31,864 bases of DNA from CS1-C013 sp964353745 (GCA_964353745.1 CAYGWD010000011.1:1-31864); one strand, 5' to 3'. Shown: positions 1 to 6,858, counted from the first letter of the stretch. The notes: a model not told the origin generated them from the sequence alone. Made by a program: numbers and translations.

Positions 1-408
1 AATGCCTTTTTTTGTTTTTAAGAATCCCTTTCTGAACAGAAGTGATTTACCATCTTTTTCATGTTTTTCTGGCAATCCTTCAAAGGAATCATAAACATGT
101 AACCTCTTCTTGGATTTAAATTGGTCCAGAGTTTTTTGCATTAGAATCGATGTCAACCCCTCATAGCATCCAGCTTCTACAACATCTCCTGGAATTTTTA
201 ACGTTAAAACTTGGCTTAGAAGTCGATGTATGTTAATTCCTCTCTCTGCATTCATCATATCTTTGTTGAAAAATTCAAACGGATTGACTCCCCTCTTTAA
301 ATTTGTAGCCCTATTTCTAAAAAGTTCTATGAATTTAGAATATATTTTTCTTTTTCTTGAATAATTATGCTTTGCATCTAGAATTTCTAGAACGAATGTT
401 TCACTCAT
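1..408 (-). CDS. TylF/MycF-like O-methyltransferase, N-terminal part (cut by window edge)
   Basis: The first 136 codons, starting at ATG 408-406, run off the left edge of the window. The translation contains GDVVEAGCYEG, which looks like SAM-binding motif I, followed by VYDSFEGLPEKH. The DSFEGLP block is typical of the TylF/MycF (macrocin O-methyltransferase) family, whose members methylate sugar or small-molecule hydroxyls with S-adenosylmethionine. A TATA-like TTTTAATA lies about 25 nt upstream on the minus strand, suggesting a leaderless transcript. The gene is divergent from the PHP gene at 482. The true substrate cannot be told; in archaea such genes often sit in glycan-synthesis loci. 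Confidence 0.7.
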   Translation of the reverse strand, partial: MSETFVLEILDAKHNYSRKRKIYSKFIELFRNRATNLKRGVNPFEFFNKDMMNAERGINIHRLLSQVLTLKIPGDVVEAGCYEGLTSILMQKTLDQFKSKKRLHVYDSFEGLPEKHEKDGKSLLFRKGFLKTKKGI

Positions 409-481
409 ACCATAAGTTATTGTATATTGATATTAAAAGTTTAATGTATAATTTTAATATAGCTTGATTTAAGGTGCTAAG

Positions 482-1126
482 ATGTTAAAGGCAGATTTTC
501 ACATCCATACTAAATATTCAAAATGCTCAAATATGAAGCCAGAAGATATTGTTAAAACCGCTATTGCTAAAGGCTATGATGTAATAGGTGTGGTCGATCA
601 CAACAACGTAAAAGGTGGATTAGAAACTAAAAAAATAGCTGGCAAGAAATTATTAGTGATACCGGGAGAGGAGATAAAGACCGACAAAGGAGAGGTGATA
701 ATGCTCCTCTCGGATGGAAAATATACTAAAAACCTAGACGAAATCTGTGAAAGATGCAAGGAAATGAACCATTTTCTGTTCGTACCTCATCCGTTTGATT
801 TCTTAAGATTCAGAACCAGTATGCTCTACAGAATAAAGGACTTGAAGCACGCTGACGCCATAGAAACCTTCAACTCAAGAATTTTTTTTAACAAATTTAA
901 CTATATGGCCAGAGAATTCTCAGCAAAAAACAAGATCCCGCAGATTGCAGGAAGCGATGCCCATACTTATGGCGAAATAGGGAACGTCGAAGCCTTAATG
1001 GAATGCGAAAAGAACATAGATTCTGTGTTTGAGTGCATAAGAAAAAACAAAATTAAATTCAAGTGCAAGAAATCTGGAATATTACCTCATATAAAGACAT
1101 CGCTAATAAAGATGACCAAAATATGA
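482..1126 (+). CDS. PHP-domain metal-dependent phosphoesterase
   Basis: A 214-aa protein opening with DFHIHTKYS, the first PHP metal-binding motif (H7, H9). It is followed by GVVDHNN near residue 38, a histidine in PHPFDF near residue 104, and GSDAHT near residue 158; together these supply the usual His/Asp metal ligands. PHP proteins hydrolyse phosphoesters such as oligonucleotides, nucleotides or histidinol phosphate. At this length and without a polymerase it is a stand-alone cytosolic enzyme; the substrate is unknown. An AAGGTG Shine-Dalgarno site at 471-476 precedes ATG 482. Confidence 0.85.
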   Translation: MLKADFHIHTKYSKCSNMKPEDIVKTAIAKGYDVIGVVDHNNVKGGLETKKIAGKKLLVIPGEEIKTDKGEVIMLLSDGKYTKNLDEICERCKEMNHFLFVPHPFDFLRFRTSMLYRIKDLKHADAIETFNSRIFFNKFNYMAREFSAKNKIPQIAGSDAHTYGEIGNVEALMECEKNIDSVFECIRKNKIKFKCKKSGILPHIKTSLIKMTKI

Positions 1127-1141
1127 GTCATATTTGCTATT

Positions 1142-2113
1142 TTAGCTGATTTTTATATCTGTTATTAACTCTATACCATTGATATTTTCTTTAAGAGTTT
1201 TTTCCAAAGAGGTCATCCCGTATTTTATGTCGGCCGGTACATTCTCACTTATGTTGTTCTTTATGACATCTATCTTGTTCGATATCTCGTTGTTTAATTT
1301 TGCCACCGAGGGTATGGACAGGAGCAGCAATGAAGCAACAAAGAAAATTATTATAAAGCCTAAAATGTTTGTTCCGATTTTCACTCTCAGTAAATTATAT
1401 TTGTATTTTCTGAATATCGAGAAGGTTAAAAACAGAGGTAACACCACTATCAGTGCGAGTTTGAATGGGTAAACGAATATCGAAGCTATGTATAGAATTA
1501 AGGATGTTATTCCCAGGGCTATGATCTTCTTGTTCTTGAAAAAGTCAACAACGTTTTGCTTGTAGTATACGTATGCTAGCAAGTAGAGAGTAGATGAAAG
1601 GGCTATAAAAATGTAAGGGAAGTTATCTATGATGGGAGAGATTGCAAACCATCCCAGAGAGAATTTTATGAACTCTACAAAGAACAGGTTGAGTAGAACA
1701 AGCTTTGATTTTTTTAATCTTATAAACGGCGAGGAGTGTAATAAGTTTAGAAACAAAGCAATCACAACGAGGAAACCGAACAGAGTGCTTACAAAAAAGC
1801 ATATAGGCAGACCTATTAACAGACATAAAATACCATAAGCCTTTATTTGCCCTTTTTTCAATTGTCCTGTAACAAGCGGTTTGCAATATTTTCTCATCTC
1901 ATCCTTTTTGTCTTCCTCATAATCAACAAGATCATTAAACTGGTAAACAGCATTGTAAGCTATCAAAAATCCTGCCAGTCCTATTAAGAAATTAAATAAA
2001 GAGAACCCCTTCATAAGGGCGAAAAAGAGAGCAGAACCTATCACAAACTGGAATGAGTTCTTAAGGAAATTCAAGTTCTGTGAATGCATTTTCTTTGGAT
2101 CTAGTTTGTTCAT
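1142..2113 (-). CDS. UbiA-family membrane prenyltransferase
   Basis: A 323-aa polytopic membrane protein. The first aspartate-rich motif NDLVDYEED (N60, D61, D64, D68) is followed by KPLVTG near residue 78, as in UbiA prenyltransferases, which move a prenyl chain from a prenyl diphosphate to a lipid or aromatic acceptor. Archaeal members include geranylgeranylglyceryl phosphate synthases and heme/menaquinone enzymes. Several hydrophobic helices follow. Roughly the last 60 residues, after a final membrane segment, form a polar tail longer than usual, so a specialised acceptor is possible. A TATA-like TTTATATAC lies upstream near 2146-2154. The left att repeat of the integrated element lies between this gene and its neighbour. 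Confidence 0.8.
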   Translation of the reverse strand: MNKLDPKKMHSQNLNFLKNSFQFVIGSALFFALMKGFSLFNFLIGLAGFLIAYNAVYQFNDLVDYEEDKKDEMRKYCKPLVTGQLKKGQIKAYGILCLLIGLPICFFVSTLFGFLVVIALFLNLLHSSPFIRLKKSKLVLLNLFFVEFIKFSLGWFAISPIIDNFPYIFIALSSTLYLLAYVYYKQNVVDFFKNKKIIALGITSLILYIASIFVYPFKLALIVVLPLFLTFSIFRKYKYNLLRVKIGTNILGFIIIFFVASLLLLSIPSVAKLNNEISNKIDVIKNNISENVPADIKYGMTSLEKTLKENINGIELITDIKIS

Positions 2114-2167
2114 GTCTTCACTTTATTATATTTTCATATTTTGTATATAAATAAAGGCTCTTTAGAA

Positions 2168-2181
2168 AAGCCTCGGGAGGG
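2168..2181. repeat. Left attachment repeat (tRNA-Thr 3' end copy)
   Basis: AAGCCTCGGGAGGG is identical to 9637-9650. It stands alone here, without the rest of a tRNA, as expected for the displaced copy after integration. Confidence 0.85.
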
Positions 2182-2287
2182 CATACAGAACCGATTGTGT
2201 AATCCTTCATGATGTTATCTATAATGTTTAGGAGTTCTTTATAATATTCTACATACAAAAATATAAAGATAGTATAAAGTGGTTTTC

Positions 2288-2443
2288 ATGGGCAAGATAA
2301 AAATCCAGGAATCAAAGGGAAGATTTTCTATAACATTACCAAAGGATATTGTTGAAATGGCTAACCTGAAGAAAGGAGATAGCTTGTTTGTTTCCTATGA
2401 TCGCAGAAGCGACATTATAGAAGCAGTTCGAAAGAAGGATTAA
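2288..2443 (+). CDS. Small SpoVT/AbrB-type DNA-binding protein
   Basis: A 51-aa ORF with the pattern of an AbrB/MazE swapped-hairpin domain: KIQESKGRFSITLPKDIVEM, then a leucine-lysine-glycine-aspartate turn and a short beta strand (SLFVSY). Such proteins dimerise, bind DNA and act as transition-state regulators or antitoxins. No toxin-like partner was recognised next to it. A TATA-like ATATAAAG at about 2259-2266 lies 26 nt before ATG, so the message is probably leaderless. As the first gene inside the left end of the element, it may control element genes. Confidence 0.65.
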   Translation: MGKIKIQESKGRFSITLPKDIVEMANLKKGDSLFVSYDRRSDIIEAVRKKD

Positions 2444-2468
2444 GATTTTTTCTTAGTTCTTTCTAGAA

Positions 2469-3002
2469 TCAATAAAAATTGATATTCTTTTCTTCCATAA
2501 TTTTACGAAGTTTAGGATTAAAAAACCAAAGTTCATTACTTTTTTTATCAGGTGCAGGTCTGCTTCCAACAATCCCAGATCTTCGTAATGTTTCAAGAGT
2601 TCTATAAAATGTCTTATAAGAAGGTATCCTGATACCCAAGCTTTTCAATAACTTTTCTAATTGATTGAAATATTCTGTTCTTGTAGTTTTCTTTTTTATC
2701 AATTTAGTATGTTCTTCTATGAAATTCTTTATATTGTCTTTTAAGATAACTTTCTCCATTAAAAAGAAGGAGTTTCCAGAATCAAGTCTTTTCTCTTCAT
2801 GAAGCCAACCCTTTACTGAACTCATATATCTATTTCTTATTTCTTTTGTTGTTAAAGGGATTTGCTGAGCCTTCAAAATAGCTATTATTTCTAGTTCCGT
2901 AAATGTCAAAATACCTTTCAAATTATCTATGTTATTAAGAATAGTTTGATCAATCGGACTAAGAATAGTATCTTGTTTTACTTCTGTAAGCTTTGTTTCC
3001 AT
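2469..3002 (-). CDS. Putative winged-helix regulator of the element
   Basis: A 177-aa soluble protein without a recognised family. The N-terminal half contains a helix-turn-helix-like stretch (LTFTELEIIAILKAQQIPLT, about residues 32-51). The C-terminal half (about 120-170) reads like a winged helix with a final beta hairpin (SYKTFYRTLETLRRSGIVGS, then a wing ending LWFFNP). Two DNA-binding-like modules in one chain suggest a transcription or replication regulator. It is divergent from the small ORF at 3092, with AT-rich promoter sequence between them, so it may regulate both. The function is an inference. Confidence 0.5.
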   Translation of the reverse strand: METKLTEVKQDTILSPIDQTILNNIDNLKGILTFTELEIIAILKAQQIPLTTKEIRNRYMSSVKGWLHEEKRLDSGNSFFLMEKVILKDNIKNFIEEHTKLIKKKTTRTEYFNQLEKLLKSLGIRIPSYKTFYRTLETLRRSGIVGSRPAPDKKSNELWFFNPKLRKIMEEKNINFY

Positions 3003-3091
3003 ATTATAGATATGCTACCATACGCATTTAAATACCACTTATGTTAATTATATTTATAGCATTTTGTAGAAAAGATACCAAAGGTTATAAA

Positions 3092-3226
3092 ATGAGAAAA
3101 CAAATTGTAGTATGTATGGATGAAAAAACGATTGGAAGATTAAAGGAAATCAAGCAAGAAACAGGAACTCCAATCAGCAGGATCCTAGAAAAATCTTTTG
3201 AGAAAAGTGAATATAATGAAAAATAA
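3092..3226 (+). CDS. Small ribbon-helix-helix-like protein
   Basis: A 44-aa ORF. The start chosen is ATG 3092 rather than an upstream in-frame ATG at 3041, because AGGT lies just before it and the protein then begins as RHH proteins do: a short beta strand (KQIVVCMDEKTI) followed by two helices (GRLKEIKQET and PISRILEKSF). RHH proteins dimerise and bind operators with the strand. It overlaps the next ORF by 11 nt, suggesting translational coupling. Confidence 0.55.
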   Translation: MRKQIVVCMDEKTIGRLKEIKQETGTPISRILEKSFEKSEYNEK

Positions 3227-3308
3227 AATTGATTTTAGCAAGATGTCATATTCAGAAATTCTAGCTTTTGTTGATCAAGAAGCTCATCGGAGGTTAGAAG
3301 GAAAATAA
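3216..3308 (+). CDS. Tiny hypothetical protein (30 aa)
   Basis: ATG 3216 lies inside the end of the preceding RHH-like ORF, and the frame stays open to TAA 3306-3308. The product is a 30-residue charged, probably helical peptide ending in AHRRLEGK. No family is recognised. The support is the overlap with the upstream gene and the consistent gene packing of the element; it could be chance. Confidence 0.35.
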   Translation: MKNKIDFSKMSYSEILAFVDQEAHRRLEGK

Positions 3309-3309
3309 A

Positions 3310-3330
3310 GCTGGTCGATTCCCGACCAGC
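3310..3330 (+). promoter_or_regulatory. Perfect 8-bp hairpin upstream of a winged-helix gene
   Basis: GCTGGTCG and its exact complement CGACCAGC are separated by five bases (ATTCC). The hairpin begins just after the stop at 3308 and lies 30 nt before ATG 3361. It has no U-tract, so it is not a bacterial-type terminator. It may be an mRNA structure or a dyad operator. Confidence 0.45.
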
Positions 3331-3360
3331 CAAACCCGAACAGTTAAGGAGTCTATAAGA

Positions 3361-3612
3361 ATGGATATAGTTGATTTTGGATTTAAAGAACACCGATTTT
3401 CGAATCTTAGTAATGACAAAAAGGTTTTAATAATTTTATCAAATTTTAAATCTTTGCCTCTTACAGCGTTAGTTTCTTTGACAGGCCTGAGCAAAGGGCA
3501 TCTGTACAGAATTCTTGAATCATTACAGAAGTATGATGAGATTAAAAAAATTACAGTATGCAAGGCTTCGTTCTATTCCTTAAAGAAACAAAAACAGGAG
3601 GCGATTGTGTGA
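3361..3612 (+). CDS. Small winged-helix DNA-binding protein
   Basis: An 83-aa protein with a clear helix-turn-helix: LPLTALVSLTGLSKGHLYRI (about residues 32-51) followed by LESLQKYDEIKKIT and a short wing. This resembles the MarR/ArsR-like winged helices common in archaeal mobile elements. AAGGAG at about 3346-3351 is a good Shine-Dalgarno site before ATG 3361. Its 3' end carries the first GAGGCGATT site used by the next ORF. Confidence 0.6.
   Translation: MDIVDFGFKEHRFSNLSNDKKVLIILSNFKSLPLTALVSLTGLSKGHLYRILESLQKYDEIKKITVCKASFYSLKKQKQEAIV
3598..3606 (+). promoter_or_regulatory. Shine-Dalgarno site GAGGCGATT, copy 1
   Basis: This nonamer lies inside the end of the winged-helix gene. Two bases separate it from GTG 3609, supporting that rare start codon. 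Confidence 0.6.
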
Positions 3613-3698
3613 TAACAAAAATGTATGTGGTGAACACAGAGAAGATAGACCACGAAAAATTGCAGAGGTTTATCTTGAGTGGGTATGAGAAAAAATGA
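3609..3698 (+). CDS. Tiny hypothetical protein (29 aa, GTG start)
   Basis: GTG 3609 overlaps the TGA of the preceding gene and is preceded at two bases by GAGGCGATT. The 29-residue product (central part VVNTEKIDHEKLQRFIL) is charged and probably helical. An ATG four codons in is an alternative start without such a site. It overlaps the next ORF by ATGA. No family is recognised. Confidence 0.45.
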   Translation: MITKMYVVNTEKIDHEKLQRFILSGYEKK

Positions 3699-3796
3699 AA
3701 GCATTGAGAGTTTGCCTGGATTGTGGCTACGAGTTCACAGAAAATAGTAGATATTGCCCTAGCTGTGAGGGTTCAAACATTGAGGCGATTGAATGA
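3695..3796 (+). CDS. Mini zinc-ribbon protein (33 aa)
   Basis: ATG 3695 overlaps the preceding stop as ATGA. The 33-residue product holds two CxxC knuckles, CLDC (residues 7-10) and CPSC (21-24), spaced as in a minimal zinc ribbon. Such small ribbons bind nucleic acid or assist other proteins in archaeal viruses and plasmids. It ends over the second GAGGCGATT site. Confidence 0.6.
   Translation: MKALRVCLDCGYEFTENSRYCPSCEGSNIEAIE
3782..3790 (+). promoter_or_regulatory. Shine-Dalgarno site GAGGCGATT, copy 2
   Basis: Identical to copy 1, again two bases before the start codon (ATG 3793). Confidence 0.6.
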
Positions 3797-3960
3797 ATAA
3801 CATCAATCCTGTTCTGTTTTCCTATGTCTGCCCTAGATGTAGACAGCTAGGCCATGAACAAACCTGGTGTCATTGTAGGACATGCAGGGAACTCTATAGG
3901 CCGACAGATAGACGAATAAAAATATATTTGAGGCGATTCATTGTCAATCCATATTCCTGA
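3793..3960 (+). CDS. Small Cys-rich zinc-finger protein (55 aa)
   Basis: ATG 3793 overlaps the preceding TGA as ATGA. The product contains CPRC (residues 13-16) and WCHCRTC (25-31), giving five cysteines plus a histidine that could form a zinc finger. A very basic C-terminal tail follows (RRIKIYLRR, about 41-49), suggesting nucleic-acid binding. Its 3' end overlaps the replicase start by 20 nt, so the two are probably translated together. Confidence 0.55.
   Translation: MNNINPVLFSYVCPRCRQLGHEQTWCHCRTCRELYRPTDRRIKIYLRRFIVNPYS
3930..3938 (+). promoter_or_regulatory. Shine-Dalgarno site GAGGCGATT, copy 3
   Basis: The third identical copy, two bases before TTG 3941. It decides the rare TTG start of the replicase. 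Confidence 0.65.
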
Positions 3961-5797
3961 GCAATTGCATAATGTAAACTTTAGATTTATCAAGGTAAAA
4001 GCTAAAGAAAAGATTCCGATAGAGAAGGAATGGCAGACAAAAAACAATTACGTCTATAGCCAGGTGGAATTGTCAAAATGGTTGATGGATGGGAATAATT
4101 ATGGCGTTGCCTGTGGGTTCGGTGGCCTGATAGTTGTTGATTCTGATACTGAGGAATTAAATAGAGCGATGGGAAAACTGCCAAAGACCTTTGTTGTAAA
4201 GACAGGGAATCCCGACCTCAATCACAGGCATCATTATTTTATCTGTAATGATTGCGATGGAAAGGTTGTAATTCAGAAGCAAGGGAAACACTACGGAGAG
4301 ATTCAGAGCAAGGGTTCCCAGGTTGTAGCTCCAGGCTCTACCCATCCCAACGGTCGGTTATATCTCATCTATGATCAGAATGGCATCGCAGAAATTTCTT
4401 TTTCCCAATTGAAAGAAGCGATAAAAGATTTAGTTTCTCCTGATAGATTCGAACAAAAAGTAACTATTCCTGTTTCTGATGTCAAGAACAAATCAATACC
4501 AGGAGATGTAAAAAAACTAATTAAAGATGGCTGTGAAGTAGGCCAAAGAAACTTCAATACATGGGTTATTGTCAAAACTCTTTCTAATCTAGGATATGAT
4601 ACTGAAATCATTCTTGAGAAGGCTCTTGAGTTTAACTCTAATTGTCAAGAGCCTAGAGACATCGAGGAAGTAAGAAAGCATGTGGAACAACTTTTGAGAA
4701 GGCCTCAATACCTGGCCGAGAAAATAAGCTATGAACAGCTTCAAAAATTATTGGAAGAAGACATCTTAAAAAATGAGGGAATAGAAATCAAAGAAGAAGA
4801 TGCTTTCAAGGTTTATAATGGCGAGGACTTTATGAGGTTAGATATACCAGAGCCTGACTTTCAGATTCAGGGATATGTCATTGAAAAAGCTATAACTATT
4901 CTAGGAGGTTATCAGTCTGTATTCAAAACACATACAGCTGTTTATATTGCTCTCTGTGTTTCTAATGGGGTAAAACTATTTGGCAGGTTTGATTGCAAGA
5001 AAGGGAATGTCTGGTATGTTAATGAAGAACTACATGCAGGATCCTTTCAGAAACTTCTAGAACGTTTATCTTCTGGAAATAATTTGGAAATAGGGAAAAA
5101 CTTTTATGTTTCTAGCTTTCAGAGTCTGAAGATTGATACTCAAGAAGATAACAAGAAGTACATGGACTTTATCAAAGAGAAGAAAATAAACCTAGTTATC
5201 TTTGATACTTTCAGGGAGTGTTTTGTTTCTCAAGAAAATTCAGCTGATGAGATTAATTTGGTATTGCATCAATTCATAAGACCTATAATAGAGGCGACAG
5301 GATGTGGATTCTTGATAATCATGCATAAAGGAAAAGCTACAGCTGACAACAGACAGGCTGCCGATTTATTGAGAGGATCTTCCGTCTTCAGAAATTATGT
5401 TGATTCTATCATTCTGATAGATAGGGTAAGAAAGAGTGAGAGGGTTGAGCTTATACATGAGAAAATCAGAGGAACTAAGGAACAAAATCCTTTAAATGTA
5501 ACATGGCAGTTTGGAGATAATTCTATAAGACCGTTGGTTATGACAGAAGAGGAGCTTGAAAGAGCCTTGATTGATGACTGCAAAAAAGAAATAGTTATTT
5601 ATCTAGACAAGGAAGAAGAGGAGGAATTTGAAACAAAAGCTAAAAGTAAAATTAGAGAGAAGTTTGTGGATAGTAAAAAATATTCGAGTGCTACGTTCTA
5701 TAGGTCTTTGAAAGAGTTGAGAGAGGAAGGTAAAATTAGACAGATAAAGAGAGGCATATATCGCTATGGTGGGGAAGGTAAAATAGATGAATATTAA
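3941..5797 (+). CDS. Primase-polymerase / RepA-like helicase replicase
   Basis: A 618-aa protein starting at TTG 3941. The N-terminal domain (about 1-160) resembles plasmid-type bifunctional primase-polymerase: CGFGGLIVVDSD with D67 and D69 as likely metal ligands, a histidine cluster HRHHYF (95-100), and GEIQSKGSQVVAPGS (119-133). The middle (about 310-530) is a RecA/RepA-like ATPase with Walker A GGYQSVFKT (322-330) and Walker B LVIFDTF (418-424). The last ~70 residues look like a winged helix (SATFYRSLKELREEGKI). Such proteins start and drive replication of small archaeal plasmids and viruses. The repeat-rich region right after it is a candidate origin. Confidence 0.82.
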   Translation: MSIHIPEQLHNVNFRFIKVKAKEKIPIEKEWQTKNNYVYSQVELSKWLMDGNNYGVACGFGGLIVVDSDTEELNRAMGKLPKTFVVKTGNPDLNHRHHYFICNDCDGKVVIQKQGKHYGEIQSKGSQVVAPGSTHPNGRLYLIYDQNGIAEISFSQLKEAIKDLVSPDRFEQKVTIPVSDVKNKSIPGDVKKLIKDGCEVGQRNFNTWVIVKTLSNLGYDTEIILEKALEFNSNCQEPRDIEEVRKHVEQLLRRPQYLAEKISYEQLQKLLEEDILKNEGIEIKEEDAFKVYNGEDFMRLDIPEPDFQIQGYVIEKAITILGGYQSVFKTHTAVYIALCVSNGVKLFGRFDCKKGNVWYVNEELHAGSFQKLLERLSSGNNLEIGKNFYVSSFQSLKIDTQEDNKKYMDFIKEKKINLVIFDTFRECFVSQENSADEINLVLHQFIRPIIEATGCGFLIIMHKGKATADNRQAADLLRGSSVFRNYVDSIILIDRVRKSERVELIHEKIRGTKEQNPLNVTWQFGDNSIRPLVMTEEELERALIDDCKKEIVIYLDKEEEEEFETKAKSKIREKFVDSKKYSSATFYRSLKELREEGKIRQIKRGIYRYGGEGKIDEY

Positions 5798-5810
5798 TTA
5801 TCGTTATTCT

Positions 5811-5940
5811 CACTATTCTCACTATTATCAGATATATAGTTATTATCATTATTCCGTTATTCTCAACAATATACAAACCTCTAAGACCTGTGGAAATGCC
5901 TGTGGAAATGCTGAGAATAAAGTAAATAGTGAGAATAGCG
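5811..5940. repeat. Long-spaced inverted repeat
   Basis: The arms at 5811-5826 and 5925-5940 (AATAGTGAGAATAGCG) are complementary at 15 of 16 positions, about 98 nt apart. The motif TATTCTCACTATT also recurs inside the left arm in overlapping form. Confidence 0.6.
5887..5910. repeat. Tandem 12-bp repeat
   Basis: CCTGTGGAAATG occurs twice, head to tail and without mismatch, at the centre of the candidate origin. Confidence 0.75.
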
Positions 5941-5969
5941 TACAATTGTCGTATATTTTGGTGTAAAGC

Positions 5970-6065
5970 ATGGCTAGAAAAATGAGGATAGTAATAGTTG
6001 AAAAGGAACTCTTAGATTTTCAGAGAGGTTTAAGAAAACTTATCAAGGAGATTCAGAAATCATGA
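5970..6065 (+). CDS. Tiny basic hypothetical protein (31 aa)
   Basis: ATG 5970 to TGA 6063-6065. The 31-residue basic peptide (MARKMRIVIVEKELLDF, then a helix rich in Lys and Arg) overlaps the next ORF as ATGA, suggesting coupled translation. No family is recognised. Confidence 0.45.
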   Translation: MARKMRIVIVEKELLDFQRGLRKLIKEIQKS

Positions 6066-6259
6066 ACGATAAACTATTGATAAACAGGCTGAGGAAGTTA
6101 GATCTAATGATTTCAGCTCTATTGAAAACTTTGAAGGAGCTGGGAGAAAATGAAAAGGAAACAAAGGAATTAACCTCCTTTTCAATCAAACAATCCAAGC
6201 TCTTTTTGAAAACATTTTACGGTTCTGAAAGTCAAAAAAAATCTTCAGAGGGATATTGA
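6062..6259 (+). CDS. Small coiled-coil hypothetical protein (65 aa)
   Basis: A 65-aa protein overlapping its upstream neighbour by ATGA. Residues 1-45 show a heptad-like Leu/Ile pattern (LLINRLRKLDLMISALLKTL), consistent with a helical coiled coil, followed by a Ser/Lys-rich tail. No known family; it may be a partner of the replicase or a small regulator. Confidence 0.5.
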   Translation: MNDKLLINRLRKLDLMISALLKTLKELGENEKETKELTSFSIKQSKLFLKTFYGSESQKKSSEGY

Positions 6260-6260
6260 A

Positions 6261-6374
6261 ATGAGATTTTGTAAAACCTGCAACGCCTGGAAAGAAAGAT
6301 TGAGAGATTGTCTCAGAAACAAGCATGACATAGATTGGAAACAACATAGAGAGGGTAAAAAAAGATTTGGTTGA
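6261..6374 (+). CDS. Tiny Cys-containing hypothetical protein (37 aa)
   Basis: ATG 6261 follows the previous stop directly. The peptide begins MRFCKTCNAWKERLRDCL with CxxC and a third cysteine at residue 17, then histidines at 22 and 29, which could bind one zinc. It is basic overall. No family is recognised. Confidence 0.45.
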   Translation: MRFCKTCNAWKERLRDCLRNKHDIDWKQHREGKKRFG

Positions 6375-6461
6375 ATGATGTTACATAAAGATAACAAAGA
6401 TATTCGAACATCACTAAGTAAGGTGTTCTCTAAGGATAGCTTTCTCTGTAATATAGATTAA
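6375..6461 (+). CDS. Possible tiny ORF (28 aa)
   Basis: ATG 6375 lies one base after the previous stop and the frame is open to TAA 6459-6461. No motif is visible and no clear ribosome site is present beyond the adjacent stop. It is listed because it fills the gap exactly between neighbours; it may be chance. Confidence 0.25.
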   Translation: MMLHKDNKDIRTSLSKVFSKDSFLCNID

Positions 6462-6473
6462 AGGGCCTTGATA

Positions 6474-6710
6474 ATGTCGCAGAATCCGATTGTCAAAATA
6501 AGATTAAAGATACTAAAGGGATTGGCTAAAATCCCTATGACTTGCTATGATGTCATGCAATATGTGCCTTGTGCCTATGACACAGCAAAGAAGCATCTGT
6601 TATTCTTGGAGAAGCTGGGAAAGGTCGAACAGGTCGAATTAAGGTCTTATGATCCTGCCACAGAAAAAAACAAAATCATGTGGCAGATAAAGAAAAAATC
6701 TAAGGAGTGA
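6474..6710 (+). CDS. Small winged-helix protein
   Basis: A 78-aa product from ATG 6474; TTG 6468 in frame is an alternative start. The sequence LKILKGLAKIPMTCYDVMQY then YDTAKKHLLFLEKLGKVEQV fits a winged-helix fold (helices 1-3) ending in a beta hairpin with IMWQIKKK. It is probably a DNA-binding regulator of the element. AAGGG at about 6461-6465 may serve as ribosome site. Confidence 0.55.
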   Translation: MSQNPIVKIRLKILKGLAKIPMTCYDVMQYVPCAYDTAKKHLLFLEKLGKVEQVELRSYDPATEKNKIMWQIKKKSKE

Positions 6711-6714
6711 TAAC

Positions 6715-6858
6715 ATGGCTAATTTCGGAGGTAAAAGAATAAGCTTTGCCGGAAGGACAGAGACATTAGAATCTGTATTTGGCAAGGAAGGAATAACACC
6801 TATGGAAATGAACAAGAAGATTTGGAAGCATATCAAAGCAAACAATTTATTTAAATAA
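6715..6858 (+). CDS. Mini SWIB/MDM2-like protein (47 aa)
   Basis: A 47-residue protein with a strong ribosome site (AAGGAG at 6702-6707) before ATG 6715. The second half, GITPMEMNKKIWKHIKANNL (residues 27-46), reads like the core of a SWIB/MDM2 domain, in which a helix with KKIWxxIKxNNL is the hallmark. A complete SWIB domain is about 75-80 residues, so this is a shortened version. SWIB domains are linked to chromatin remodelling in eukaryotes and also occur in some bacteria and archaea. Its job here is unknown; a role in element DNA compaction or transcription is speculation. Confidence 0.5.
   Translation: MANFGGKRISFAGRTETLESVFGKEGITPMEMNKKIWKHIKANNLFK

Larger units (their letters stand above)
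5802..5940. other. Candidate replication origin of the element
   Basis: A non-coding AT-rich stretch right after the replicase, dense in repeats. CGTTATTCTCA occurs directly at 5802-5812 and 5855-5865. CACTATTCTCACTATT at 5811-5826 is matched in inverse, 15 of 16, at 5925-5940. TTATTCTCAG is also present inverted near 5911-5920, and CCTGTGGAAATG is repeated in tandem at 5887-5910. Iterons beside a rep gene are the classic layout of a plasmid origin, but an operator array for the downstream small genes is an alternative. Confidence 0.55.

Noticed and set aside
3310..3330. Intrinsic terminator
   Set aside because: The hairpin has no U-tract after it and the next gene's ribosome site is close downstream.
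5798..5945. Possible CRISPR array behind the replicase
   Set aside because: Repeat units differ in length, spacing and orientation, with no unique spacers of even size; an origin or operator region fits better.
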